64,000 nucleotides of DNA from Neisseria mucosa (lineage in GTDB: Bacteria > Pseudomonadota > Gammaproteobacteria > Burkholderiales > Neisseriaceae). Shown here piece after piece: positions 30,101-36,579 of the stretch (position 1 is the first letter of the stretch; each line of letters begins with the position of its first letter). The DNA lies in NCBI GenBank assembly GCA_003028315.1, contig CP028150.1:2542001-2606000 (forward strand), read 5' to 3'. A model generated the notes under the pieces. The model saw only the letters and a program-made list of their open reading frames with translations, did not search any database and was not told where the DNA came from. A program made the translations under genes and the position numbers.

Positions 30101-31916
30101 CAGCTTCGCAGGCGACAGCGGTACGACCGTTGCCAACAAACTGGGTGATACCGTCGCTGTTAAAGGCGATGTCAACATCACCACCACCGCAGGCGCGAAC
30201 GGCATTCAGGTCGGCCTCAACAAAGACCTGAAAGTCGACAGCGTCAAAGCAGGCGATACGGTTGTGAACAACAGCGGCGTCAACGTCGGCGACAAAGTGG
30301 TGTTGGGCAAAGACGGTCTGAAAGCAGGCGATGTCAACATCACTGCCGAGGGCATCAACGCAGGCGGTAAGAAAGTGACCGGCGTCGCCGCAGGCACCGT
30401 CGCCGCAGGCAGCACTGATGCCGTCAACGGCGGACAACTGCACCAGGTTTACGAACTGATCGGCAGCAACGGCGGCAACGTCAACACCGCACCGCCGTCA
30501 GTCGAAGCAGACGGCAAAGCAGGCTTGGGTAATATCAAAAACATTACCCTGGTGGACAACAGCAACAATCCGAACGTGACCAACGTCACGAACGAGACCA
30601 AGATTGCCCAGTCCAACGGTTACAGCCTCGTGACCTACAACGTCGAAGACCAAGGCATGTACGTGACCAACAACGTCATCGAAGCCGTAGGCCGTATGAA
30701 CGAACAAGGCATCAAGTTCTTCCATACCAACGACGGCGAAGTGAACCCCGACGTACAGGCACGCAACAGCGAAGACTCCAGCGCGAGCGGCGCCTACGCC
30801 ACGGCGGTCGGCTTCCAAGCCGCCTCCAAAGGCACCAACGCCATCGCCATCGGTAAAGGCGCCAAAGCCAACGCCGAGAACACCATCGCCATCGGTACCG
30901 GCAACATCGTCAGCGGCAAAAACTCCGGCGCCATCGGTGACCCGACCGTAGTAAGTGGCAACAGTTCTTACTCCATCGGTAACAACAACAACGTATCCGC
31001 CGACAACGCCTACGCACTGGGCAGCAACATCAAAGCCACGGTTAACGACTCCGTCTACCTCGGCGACCGCGCCCAAACCCAAGGCATCCATACGGCTGAT
31101 GCGGCCAAAGGCGAAGCCTACACCTACGGCGGCCTGAACGACAAAGCCGTGGCAGGCAAAGCAGGTTCGGCTGCCGCCGCGAACAAAGTCGCCGGTGTCG
31201 TCACCGTCGGCAACGGCACGGACGAGACCCGTCAGGTTCAAGGCGTGGCGGCAGGTGTGGTATCTGCGGATTCGACCGATGCGATCAACGGCAGCCAGTT
31301 GTATTACACCAACCAGGCGATTGCTAACGTAGCGACACAAGCGACAGCGGCGAAAACCGAAGTTACCGCAGGTAAGAATGTCGTCGTTAACCAAACGACC
31401 GGCAACAGCGGACAGACCGTGTACAACGTTGCTACTGCCGATAAACTCGACGTAGCCAGCGTAACCGCAGGCGGTGTAACCGTTAACGCGCAAGGTGTCA
31501 GCATCGCTGCACCGACCGCCCATAATCCGGCGAATACTGTCAGCCTCAGCCCGATCGGTCTGAACAACGGCGGACAACGCATCACCAACGTCGCTCCGGC
31601 GAAAGAAGGTACCGATGCAGTCAACCTGAACCAGCTCGCCGGCGTGGGTAACGCCCTGCAAAACAACATCGAACGCGTCGGCAAAAAAGCCTATGCAGGC
31701 GTGGCAGGTGCGATTGCACAAGGCTCGATTCCGCAAGTAACCCGTCCGGGTGCAACCGGTATCGGCGTGGGTAGCGGCTACTACGGTGGTCAATCCGCCA
31801 TGGCAATCGGCGTGTCTGCGATGAGCGACGGCGGTAACTGGGTTGTTAAAGGCAACTTCTCTGCCAACACAGACGGCCACGTCGGTGTCGGGGCAGGTGC
31901 GTTGTACCAGTGGTAA
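18129..31916 (+). CDS. Giant trimeric autotransporter adhesin (YadA/Hia family), 4595 residues
   Basis: The N-terminus is an extended signal peptide (MNKIFKVVWNRTIGSFVVTS, cleavage after GAWA at residue 68). Two YadA-like head regions (about residues 75-490 and 675-1260) consist of AIAIG-x-A-x-A-x-G repeats and end in DAINGSQLYA necks. A very long stalk (about 1260-4200) has SLTKxGLNNGGNKI, KETAEKGWNL and FSLA repeats. A third short head (about 4217-4380) and a YadA anchor (last 90 residues, ending GVGAGALYQW) complete it. Three anchors should form one outer-membrane barrel. The stalk contains a 945-bp nearly identical tandem repeat. A ribosome-binding site (AAGAGAGA) precedes the ATG. Typical family members are 400-3000 residues, so this is unusually large. 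Confidence 0.95.
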   Translation: MNKIFKVVWNRTIGSFVVTSELAKGRVKSSSEGAEGDVRASEEGRLKTLFRLTALSAALLGLSEGAWATIPEGSVAGGAVLAIGTGSTSANGTGSMSIGHNAQAKINGGLAIGPNSTHTTISNGNNAIAIGVNLRADGTKAIGIGADTTVNGVGAIAIGNNDSTRMTNQGVQGNGAIGVGSNLTVRGNNAIAVGTEAQAKEISTVAVGANTQATGVEAVAIGKGAQATKQGSIAIGVNTIASGVKPPRTDGKTQTDDGRAIAIGYGVQATGEDSIAIGKSEGANLAQATTKQSLAIGWTAKAIGATQAVAIGPDAIASGTQSTSIGNNTRATGDSSIAIGGDDWNIVRTKQVAAAGNKLVHQVYQELTGVEMKAQGEAYKNPFKGTTAGDAAVAIGVAALAEGTLSTAFGSGTSASGVGAAAFGVGATASQNKSVAIGAGSHTRTDATAVTEATVNGVTYRGFAGTEHITTGSQVSFGSAGYERQLKHVAPGAITSTSTDAINGSQLYALHVGAGNIAKSVANALGGGAAVSNDPTNNQGSFVTLPTYDVLKGSDTPNTVGNGTAKFNATPAKNVADALTNLNTYVNQGFAVKDNAGTAKGIVTPGESVQFADGNVTTVTVDTEANGNTKIKYDVKVDDKTIKVVDGKLTGTSQTHFYSVKNEDQTKGNYNNDGATGDNALAAGVDASATANGTTAVGLKAQASAESAIAVGSETKAAAKNAVVIGNKASVEAATGSVANVNGTTTGEGSVAVGAASKASGTNATAVGQAANAFGQNSFAGGQNSKASGKSSVAIGDGANATDDSSSAVGPYAQATKSGASAFGYYANAFGQNSLAAGRNAQATNDNAVALGNESKATGQNTIAFGNNANASQNQAMALGRNTVASAGYTVALGDEAKATAIKAIAFGSSAQATGTNSVATGVQAKAHADDALAVGSNANASGESAIALGKQSNAWKVNSLAFGNSANSNGERAIAIGLESVSNGQNAVSVGQKAYAHEHGVAIGSESNAAQAAAIAIGNKAQAMKYSSIVIGEEAKSNNSRSVVIGYHASATNPAMSASNQDTNQTVAIGAYANAWGDQSTAIGNNVDAKGNSSIAIGADDWDTVAVKTVAGMGKTVKQVYQDYTGDVMETGSYTHTTSSEAAVAIGTKSQAIGELSTAFGTGTIAEGVASAAFGMGAKATKGNSVAIGAGSTTTTGATSVNEATVNNLKYSGFAGGNSVNPGDQVSFGSKNYERQLKNVAPGEISNTSTDAINGSQLYAVQNVLGNTAKTVKDVLGGNAKLAEDGSITMSNIGNTGAGNIHDAINSVKETAEKGWKLKVNEEAGSEKIAPDDTVTVKQGKNIRVKRSSKELTIETADDVAFNKVTVGDSVLGSNGLNITNGANPVSLTKDGLNNGGNKVTNIADGAVDTDAASYKQVKAAKTEVQKGTNVAEVKKTEGTDGQAIYTVNAKGTVVSASGADNGLTLGSSEDTTTNVTTYSLDLSDKTKESLKKADSALQNIGVHVNGTDAKTLNQANSKLNFVDGTGTTAENKADGIAFNVNKSTLKAGTGGTVNAGTSGDAFATATDVANAINKAVADSEKTSIVAAGDNTHVASQVTGNETLYTVHADKTTVSVKADGGKLALNPTEVINSNQTKTTNYELDLTDAAKSEIQKGVDAKTAVDSKGVAFAGNNGTTDAAKLGETVNLKGDDQNVVTEAGADGIKVKLKDEITVQTVNADKLKAGNSVLTTAGLTTPQVTAGDNVLNGDGLKITNGDNPVSLTKSGLNNGGNKITKVAKGENADDAVNYGQLKELADKGLTFDADGNTSTSSKKLGERVGIKGGNNITTSADNDNVTVKLNDDITVTSVTATTLKAGDSTLTTAGLVTPKVTAGNSVLEDNGLTISNGAANAPVSLTKNGLDNGNNKITKVAKGAADTDAANVEQIKPLAAALNTTVGADGTVGQPSFTVKQADGTAGTAVHTVQDALNKVSDELNKGLTIAADNGNADKVNLGETVTYTSKDKNIVTTVGSNEIDFSLANTVTVGKNAADGNPVTIDGTNGTVSGLTNKTLGGTNFAAKGQAATEEQINAAQTNLANVLGTGSTNQNGTVTVTDIGETGKTTVSDAIKSVKETAEKGWNLQANGDTAEKVAAGETVTFKDGKNIKVTRDGKNITVATSNEVAFDKVTVGGSELTGAGLNTPKVTAGDSELNGSGLTISNGTAGSSVSLTKNGLNNGGNKITKVAEGTLAADSTDAVNGAQLYKVDQKANTNAENIAKGINVGGTEGSNKYALGDTVNIKGDSNIVSDTVEGGVQLKLADTVKIGQDSGKPVSIDGTTGTVSGLSNTTLGAAPLAGSNKAATEAQLDATQVNLATILGGNAANNNGNVTTNNIGDTGANNVHDAIKSVKETAEKGWNLKANEETDSEKIAAGDTVTVKQGKNIRVKRSGKELTVETEDDVAFNKVTVGNSELTTTGLTTPKVTAGDSVLTTDGLTIANGANPVSLTKSGLNNGGNKIANVAKGTEDTDGVNVSQIKPLATALNTTVGADGSIAEPNFTVNHADGTAGTPVHTVQDALNEVGKELNKGLNIIADNGSSEKVNLGDTVTYTSKDKNIVTTSGTGKAIDFSLAEKVTIGKDAANGGKPVVIDGKEGIVSGLTNTTLGSAPLAGSNKAATEAQLDATQVNLATILGGNAANNNGNVTTNNIGGTGKDNVHEAIAAVKETADKGWNLKANDETDSEKIAAGDTVTVKQGKNIRVKRSGKDLTVETEDDVEFAHVKADSVEATSVVAESVIAGNSVLTTDGLKIGADGSPSQVSLTTSGLNNGGNKIANVAKGVADTDAVNVSQLNPIAKALNSSINPITGAIEAPVFTVTKADGTKHEAVGTVQDALDKVGEEVSKGLNIVADNGSSEKVNLGDTVTYTSKDKNIVTTSGTGKAIDFSLAEKVTIGKDAANGGKPVVIDGKEGIVSGLTNTTLGSAPLAGSNKAATEAQLDATQVNLATILGGNAANNNGNVTTNNIGGTGKDNVHEAIAAVKETADKGWNLKANDETDSEKIAAGDTVTVKQGKNIRVKRSGKDLTVETEDDVEFAHVKADSVEATSVVAESVIAGNSVLTTDGLKIGADGSPSQVSLTTSGLNNGGNKIANVAKGVADTDAVNVSQLNPIAKALNSSINPITGAIEAPVFTVTKADGTKHEAVGTVQDALDKVGEEVSKGLNIVADNGSSEKVNLGDTVTYTSKDKNIVTTSGTGKAIDFSLAEKVTIGKDAANGGKPVVIDGKEGIVSGLTNTTLGSAPLAGSNKAATEAQLDATQVNLATILGGNAANNNGNVTTNNIGGTGKDNVHEAIAAVKETADKGWNLKANDETDSEKIAAGDTVTVKQGKNIRVKRSGKDLTVETEDDVEFAHVKADSVEATSVVAESVIAGNSVLTTEGLKIGADGSPSQVSLTTAGLNNGGNKIANVAKGTDDTDAVNVAQLNEQLAATEKTTTVVAGKNVTVSEKVDGNNTEYTVNADKTTLSQAAGGAVKVSEGAKDADGVTDYALDLTDEAKADIAKGVAAKDAVDNKGLTFAADNGTTGAKKLGDSLSVKGDGNILTRADENGIGFSLADKITVGKAGNGNKPLVIDGTAGLISGLSNTTLGGADFATKGQAASEEQLNAAQANLAKILGGNAANNKGNVTTTDIGGTGKDNVHDAIAAVKETADKGWNLNANDETSSEKIGAGDTVTFKEGKNVKVSRNGKNITVATSDDVSFDKVTVGDSVLTDNGLTVGNGKAGKPVSLTKDGLNNGGNKIANVAAGEADTDAVNVAQLKAAAAKATSKVDSGNDNIVVTPKQNADGSTTYTVATAPNLKADSFTAGDTVVNNDGVKVGDKVALGKDGLKAGDVNITAHGINAGNKAISNVAEGKKDTDAVNVGQLNRLTAAAKTEVEAGTNIASVSSKQGANGQTVYTVNADGASVSAGSDNIVVTKGNKDANNVTDYAVDLSKAVKADIAKGVAAKDAVDNKGISFAGDSGTTVANKLGDTVAVKGDVNITTTAGANGIQVGLNKDLKVDSVKAGDTVVNNSGVNVGDKVVLGKDGLKAGDVNITAEGINAGGKKVTGVAAGTVAAGSTDAVNGGQLHQVYELIGSNGGNVNTAPPSVEADGKAGLGNIKNITLVDNSNNPNVTNVTNETKIAQSNGYSLVTYNVEDQGMYVTNNVIEAVGRMNEQGIKFFHTNDGEVNPDVQARNSEDSSASGAYATAVGFQAASKGTNAIAIGKGAKANAENTIAIGTGNIVSGKNSGAIGDPTVVSGNSSYSIGNNNNVSADNAYALGSNIKATVNDSVYLGDRAQTQGIHTADAAKGEAYTYGGLNDKAVAGKAGSAAAANKVAGVVTVGNGTDETRQVQGVAAGVVSADSTDAINGSQLYYTNQAIANVATQATAAKTEVTAGKNVVVNQTTGNSGQTVYNVATADKLDVASVTAGGVTVNAQGVSIAAPTAHNPANTVSLSPIGLNNGGQRITNVAPAKEGTDAVNLNQLAGVGNALQNNIERVGKKAYAGVAGAIAQGSIPQVTRPGATGIGVGSGYYGGQSAMAIGVSAMSDGGNWVVKGNFSANTDGHVGVGAGALYQW
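18257..18268 (+). other. Full DUS inside the adhesin signal region
   Basis: AGGTCGTCTGAA is read as EGRLKT within the extended signal peptide. Further 10-base GTCGTCTGAA cores are embedded in the stalk at about 22533, 25855, 26800 and 27745. Confidence 0.85.
25853..28327 (+). repeat. 945-bp tandem repeat in the adhesin stalk (about 2.6 copies)
   Basis: Units start near 25853, 26798 and 27743; the third is partial and diverges near 28327. Each unit encodes 315 residues starting at NGSSEKVNLGDTVTYTSKD. Units two and three are identical over the compared length, and unit one differs from unit two by single bases near its start. Every unit begins with a GTCGTCTGAA core. Such near identity implies recent duplication or ongoing homogenisation. 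Confidence 0.9.
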
Positions 31917-31943
31917 GCTAACGGCTCTTAGCTGAAGAAAAGC

Positions 31944-31987
31944 AAAGGTCGTCTGAAATCCAAAACAGGGTTTCAGACGACCTTTTT
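31944..31987. terminator. Inverted DUS terminator after the adhesin
   Basis: AAAGGTCGTCTGAAA and TTTCAGACGACCTTTTT are separated by a 12-base spacer and end in a T run, 28 bp after the adhesin stop. Confidence 0.8.
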
Positions 31988-32112
31988 ATATCTTGTATGA
32001 GGGATAAATTGGTTTTATTTGAAATTCATGGCTGGAAGGATGATGGAAGTTGGATTTCTTCTGAAATCTAGAGCGACATCACGACTTTTCAGACGACCTT
32101 TTGCGATTCAAT

Positions 32113-33114
32113 TTACCAAATCCCTGTAAACGTTTTTTCAGCCCGCCAAAATTTCCAACGCGATTTGGGTGTGAGTGTTAATACGCCGCCGTTTTCCCCA
32201 TCGGTCGTCAAGGTCAGTTTTTTCAGACGACCTGTGTGTAGCGCCTGCCAAATCGGGTCGAACCAGCGTTGTTCCCAATCCTGCAAAATATCTTGATAGG
32301 CCAGTACGTCCGCCGTCGATCCGGTAACGGCTAAATCATCCATAAAAATGACAGCTGTGTCTGTTCCTGTTTCTTGCATCCAAGAGGCAAAAGCGCGAAA
32401 GTCGTATGGTGCATCTATGCGGCCGGAGGCAAATTGCGCCCACGGGCTGTCGGAGAATAGGGGGGATGATTGCTGCATCCCTTGAATATCATGCCACAGC
32501 CACAGACCGTTTATCGGCGGTGTTCCGAGTTGGTTGCGAATATTGTTGATCGGGTGTTGGTGCAGCCACATTTGGATTTCTGTCTGCTTGGCCAGCCATT
32601 GTCCGCTATCTTTGCCTGATGCTTGTTCAGACGACCCCATTTGTCCGTAAATATCCAATGCAGGCTTAATTTGCCAGTCTTGCGGATTGGGTAATAAGAC
32701 AAGCCACAAATCGGGGCGAATGGGGACGAACCGCCAACCCTCGTCCTGATAAAAATCAGATAGTTCGCGACATAATTCATCTGCCTCGTCAGTAGCAATA
32801 CCGATATATTCGCCGCCAACGACGCTGACTTGGTGCAAACCCATCTGCTGCCATAGCGGGGAAGCCAATGCGGCAGGTTGTTGCTGTGGAACGTTTGCAG
32901 CAGTTTTTGCGTGTTCGAGCAGACTGCCGTCCCATAAATAACGCCCGTAAAATTTTGATGTTTCAACTGCTTGTTTGTGTAAATGTCCGAAGCGCAGCAG
33001 ACGGTTGAAGGCGGGCAGGGTAAGAGATGGGACGGATTCGTCGCTTTGGCGGTTCAGCGACGGAACGGCAAGGGTCAGGTTCATGGCGGGCGGCAGGTTG
33101 GGAAAAAGCATCAT
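32113..33114 (-). CDS. RpfE-like conserved hypothetical protein (COG4255 type)
   Basis: About 333 residues when started at the ATG at 33114 (MMLFPNLPPAMNLTLAVPSL); the frame is open 19 codons further from a TTG. It resembles the betaproteobacterial and xanthomonad family often labelled RpfE or cofactor-independent phosphoglycerate mutase-like. I see no metal-binding phosphoglycerate-mutase motifs, so the enzyme label is not supported. Visible conserved-looking segments are RFGHLH, NGLWLWHDIQG and IFMDDLAVTG. A reverse DUS lies within the 3' coding part (32221-32232). Function unknown. Confidence 0.65.
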   Translation of the reverse strand: MMLFPNLPPAMNLTLAVPSLNRQSDESVPSLTLPAFNRLLRFGHLHKQAVETSKFYGRYLWDGSLLEHAKTAANVPQQQPAALASPLWQQMGLHQVSVVGGEYIGIATDEADELCRELSDFYQDEGWRFVPIRPDLWLVLLPNPQDWQIKPALDIYGQMGSSEQASGKDSGQWLAKQTEIQMWLHQHPINNIRNQLGTPPINGLWLWHDIQGMQQSSPLFSDSPWAQFASGRIDAPYDFRAFASWMQETGTDTAVIFMDDLAVTGSTADVLAYQDILQDWEQRWFDPIWQALHTGRLKKLTLTTDGENGGVLTLTPKSRWKFWRAEKTFTGIW

Positions 33115-33162
33115 TTTAAGGGAGAATGCCGACCATTCCCAAATGTCTATGGGATGGGACGT

Positions 33163-33192
33163 TTGAAGCAATATACGCGATTGTGATATAAT
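33163..33192 (+). promoter_or_regulatory. Extended -10 promoter upstream of the M23 peptidase
   Basis: TTGAAG (33163-33168), an 18-base spacer and TATAAT (33187-33192) preceded by TGA, which gives the extended -10 motif TGnTATAAT. The leader to the GTG start at 33401 is about 200 bases and contains one DUS. Confidence 0.5.
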
Positions 33193-33400
33193 TACGGACG
33201 TAAATTTCAGAAAAAACGGGTGTAAATCAAAACAATAGCCTTGATAATACGCCCTTGGTTCCCCATTGTGCTGTTTGCCGGACTATGAAAAAGGTCGTCT
33301 GAAAGACGGATAAATAGCAGACAGTCTTCTTTTAAATAAAAATCACATTGCCCGTGCGGATTGATAAAACAGCCGCACCGCCGCATTAAAAGGATAATTC

Positions 33401-34723
33401 GTGATCGAAACAACCCGATTTCCCTTATTGCGCCGATTTTGGCACAACAAACCTATCCGCTGGTCTCTGTTGGGCATCCTTTTGCCCGTTTCCGGCGCGA
33501 TGACTGCCTATGCAGTAACCGAACCTGTTCCCGAGTATCAAGGATTTAAAGTCGAGCGCGTTTCTGAAGAGCTGCCGGCGGTTTATATTGAAACCGGCAA
33601 TTTTCAGTCCAGTTACTGGGCGCAAGAAGTCGTCCAGCAGGGCGACTCACTCGCCGATGTGCTTACCCGCATGGGGGTCCCCCAAACCGACATCAAGCAA
33701 ATCATGGCGAAAAACAGTGCGGAACGCGATATGCAACATTTGCGCGCCAACCAGTCTGTCAATATCCGCATCGATGCTTCGGGACAAGTTACCGACGTAC
33801 AGTTTTTCACGGATGAAGAGCTTGAGCGTAATCTTGTCGCTTTGGAAAAAGTCAAAGGCAAATGGCAGGCTTCTACATCGGAAGTGGATATGAAGACCAT
33901 GCCGACCCTGCGTTCCGTCGTTGTCCGCACTTCCGCGCGCGGTGCAATGGCGCAGGCGGAAATTCCTGTCGAAATCCGCGAGTCGCTGAGCGAAATTTTC
34001 TCCGACGTACTGAGCTTGGAGGATTTGAAAGAAGGCGATGTGATACGATTGCTGTATGACAGCATGTATTTCCGCGGACAACAAATGGGTACGGGCAATA
34101 TCCTGGCAGCCGAAATTGTCAAAGGCGGTAAAAGCTATCAAGCCTATTATTACAGCCAGGGTAAAGGCGACGAAGAGAGCGGCAGCTATTATGATCAAAG
34201 CGGCAAATCGCTCCAGCAAAAAGCGGGCTTCAACATCGAGCCTGTTGTCTATACGCGCATTTCATCCCCGTTCGGTTACCGGGTCCACCCCGTTTTACAT
34301 ACCGTCCGTATGCATACCGGTATTGACTACGCAGCCCCTTCCGGTACGCCGATTAAAGCGACCGCTGACGGCGTGATTACCTTCAAAGGCTGGAAGGGCG
34401 GCTACGGTAATACCGTTATGATCCGCCATTCTAACGGCGTTGAAACCTTATACGGGCATATGAGCGCGTTTACGCCTGTCCAAGGTGTGGTGCGTGCAGG
34501 CGAAGTGATCGGATTCGTCGGTACGACGGGACGTTCTACCGGTCCGCACCTGCACTATGAAGCACGCGTGAACAGTCAACCTGTCAACCCGACTACGGTT
34601 GCCCTGCCGACACCCAAGCTGACGCCAACCAATATGGCTGCATTCCGTCAGCAGCAGAAATCGGCAAATACCATACTTGCCTCTATCCGTGGGTTGCCTG
34701 TTTCTGTGGCGCAGTTGGATTAA
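33401..34723 (+). CDS. M23 family metallopeptidase (peptidoglycan DD-endopeptidase)
   Basis: A 440-residue protein with a GTG start preceded by AAAGGA. An N-terminal membrane anchor or signal (WSLLGILLPVSGAMTAYAV, residues 21-39) is followed by a LysM/OapA-like N-terminal region (QQGDSLADVLTRMGV) and the LytM catalytic domain. Zinc ligands are visible in MHTGIDYA (H-x3-D) and GPHLHYEAR (H-x-H). It resembles meningococcal NMB0315 and gonococcal Mpg, which cleave peptide cross-links and affect piliation. It acts in the periplasm on peptidoglycan. A DUS-variant terminator follows. Confidence 0.88.
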   Translation: MIETTRFPLLRRFWHNKPIRWSLLGILLPVSGAMTAYAVTEPVPEYQGFKVERVSEELPAVYIETGNFQSSYWAQEVVQQGDSLADVLTRMGVPQTDIKQIMAKNSAERDMQHLRANQSVNIRIDASGQVTDVQFFTDEELERNLVALEKVKGKWQASTSEVDMKTMPTLRSVVVRTSARGAMAQAEIPVEIRESLSEIFSDVLSLEDLKEGDVIRLLYDSMYFRGQQMGTGNILAAEIVKGGKSYQAYYYSQGKGDEESGSYYDQSGKSLQQKAGFNIEPVVYTRISSPFGYRVHPVLHTVRMHTGIDYAAPSGTPIKATADGVITFKGWKGGYGNTVMIRHSNGVETLYGHMSAFTPVQGVVRAGEVIGFVGTTGRSTGPHLHYEARVNSQPVNPTTVALPTPKLTPTNMAAFRQQQKSANTILASIRGLPVSVAQLD

Positions 34724-34754
34724 TCAGGCTGCCCATAGTATTGGGGTATGCCTT

Positions 34755-34800
34755 AAAAGGTTGTCTGAAAACCAGGTTTAAGGTTTTCAGACAACCTTTT
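34755..34800. terminator. Variant inverted DUS terminator (GTTGTCTGAA)
   Basis: AAAAGGTTGTCTGAAAACC and its full complement form a stem, followed by TTTT. Both arms carry the same C-to-T change relative to the DUS, so pairing is kept while the uptake core is altered. Confidence 0.8.
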
Positions 34801-34901
34801 GCATTGGGATAAATACGAAAACTTTTTTCAGTTCATATGGCTTGAGGAAAGTTTTTTGGGAGGGATTGCAAATAACAGAATACGCCAGAATCTCAATGAT
34901 A

Positions 34902-35004
34902 TAGTGGATTAACTTTAAACCAGTACGGCGTTGCCTCACCTTGCCGTACTATCTGTACTGTCTGCGGCTTCGTCGCCTTGTCCTGATTTAAATTTAATCC
35001 ACCA
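34902..35004. repeat. Correia repeat enclosed element (CREE), 103 bp
   Basis: It starts TAGTGGATTAAC and ends ATTTAATCCACCA, with inverted termini and the internal GTACGGC and GGCTTCGTCGCCTTG segments typical of Correia elements. TA flanks it on both sides (34900-34901 and 35005-35006). One terminal base differs from a perfect inverted repeat. It lies between the M23 peptidase and the nested insertion sequences and can supply outward promoters or an IHF/RNase III site. Confidence 0.85.
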
Positions 35005-35301
35005 TATCAGGACGGTATTTCTGCGAGAGAGATTTAGAGATATGTATTTGCTGTCATTTTGAAACATGTCTTCATAGCGGGGAGGGAGTACATTTGTTTT
35101 TGAGCAAGAGCGACAGGTAATATTTTTATTTCATGTGTTATGTTGTGTGATTGCCATAAGAGACTTGTTATCAAAAAAAAGGTCGTCTGAAACTGAACTG
35201 GCCCCCAAATCTTGGACACTCATAAAAGCCTATTCAGGCGCTCTGTGCAAGCTGAGTTCTGTATGCGACAGGACTCAGCTTTTTCAATGTAGAAACCAGT
35301 A

Positions 35302-36152
35302 GCGTTGTTTACAGTATTTCCAGGAGAATACTGAAACATGAACATGCACAAAAACACCCGCCTCACCCCCGCACCACCGACAAGCCATTTGGCTGGCCTA
35401 CACGCAGGGGAAGGAAAGCGTCACCTCCCTGGCACGCCGCTACCAAGTCAGCCGCGTCACCATTTACCGCGCCCTTAAAGCCGCAAGGGCCAAGCTGCTC
35501 AAACCGCAAACCAGTACCAACAACCGTTTCAAACAGGCAAAGTACGGAATGAAACGCCTGGCCAAGGTAGAACGCAGCATTCAGGAAAAACTCAAAAAGC
35601 AGGCCAAACGCTACAATAAATCCTACCCCGGAGAGCTGGTGCATCTCGACACCAAACGGCTGCCGCTGCTCAAAGGGCAGAAAGCCACCGATAAGCGGGA
35701 TTACCTGTTTGTCGCCATCGACGATTTCTCAAGGGAGCTATACGCCGCCATTTTGCCGGACAAAACCGCAGACAGCGCCGCCAAGTTTCTGACCGAACAC
35801 CTGATTGATCCCTGCCCATACCTGATTGAGTGCGTTTACTCCGACAACGGTACGGAATACAAAGGCTCGGCCAACCATGCTTTCGGTGTAGCCTGTTACG
35901 AGAACGGGATTGGTCAAAAGTTTACCCGGGTTGCCCGTCCGCAGACCAACGGTAAGGCGGAGCGGGTTATCCGTACCCTGATGGAGATGTGGCATGAGAA
36001 ACAGTCGTTTGAGAGTCCGGAACATCGGCAAAAGGAGTTGTGCCGCTTTGTTAATTTTTATAACACTGTGAAGCCACACCGCAGTTTGAACGGCGATACG
36101 CCGTTTGAGGTCTTACAGGCTTATTTTTCTCAACCTGTTGTGTAAACAACGC
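35302..36152 (+). mobile_element. IS481-type element
   Basis: It is bounded by a perfect 12-bp inverted repeat, GCGTTGTTTACA (35302-35313) and TGTAAACAACGC (36141-36152). It contains one transposase reading frame. No target duplication is visible, and about 600 bp of the host IS3 orfB is missing, which suggests that a deletion accompanied or followed insertion. Confidence 0.75.
35338..36145 (+). pseudogene. IS481-family transposase with an early frameshift
   Basis: The frame opens MNMHKNTRLTPA at 35338, then the helix-turn-helix part (HRQAIWLAYTQGKESVTSLA and RYQVSRVTIYRALKAARAK) continues in another frame after a C5 run at 35366-35370; four Cs would restore it. The catalytic domain is intact: LVHLDTKRL, CVYSDNGTEYKG and NGKAERVIRT give the DDE triad. 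It ends at 36145 with EVLQAYFSQPVV. It may be dead, or rarely expressed by slippage. Confidence 0.8.
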
Positions 36153-36345
36153 GACGATTTTCTACAGCGGCGGCAATGCGCCTTTGTCCGTAGCGTCCTT
36201 TATGCCGCCGGTAGGTTTCGACAAGGAGGGCTTTGTCGGCTGCGTCGGGGTCGGGTCGGTCTTGGTGATGGTAGTAAAAGCTGCTTTTGGGCAGGTTTGC
36301 GATGTGCAGCAGGTATTTGAGCGGGTGTTGCGCCCTCAGTGTTTG
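36153..36345 (-). pseudogene. IS3 orfB (transposase) N-terminal fragment
   Basis: On the minus strand this reads LKYLLHIANLPKSSFYYHH, then AADKALLVETYRRHKGRYGQRRI, which is the HTH_21-like start of an IS150-type orfB. It is cut off by the IS481-type element at 36152. The corresponding C-terminus lies at about 35230-35300. The catalytic DDE core is absent. Confidence 0.7.
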
Positions 36346-36579
36346 GACGGTTTGGCTTTGTCCTTTGCGGTCTGTTTTGGCTGAGGGCTTTTAACTCCTT
36401 TAGGTAGGCGACCTCTGCGCGCATATAGCACAACTCTTCGATAAGTTCTGCCTGTGTTTTTTCGTGGTCGGGTTTGTCGGTGATGAAGGGGTTTTTGCGG
36501 TGTTGGGGCATGGTTTTGGATTGGGGATGTTCGAGTGCGCCGATACCGCCTTCTTGATAGGCGCGTATCCATCGTCTTA

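Noticed and set aside
19614..31880. Many long open frames on the strand opposite the giant adhesin, up to about 460 codons
   Set aside because: They mirror the codon bias and repeats of the adhesin, are identical from one 945-bp unit to the next, and have no domains or ribosome-binding sites.
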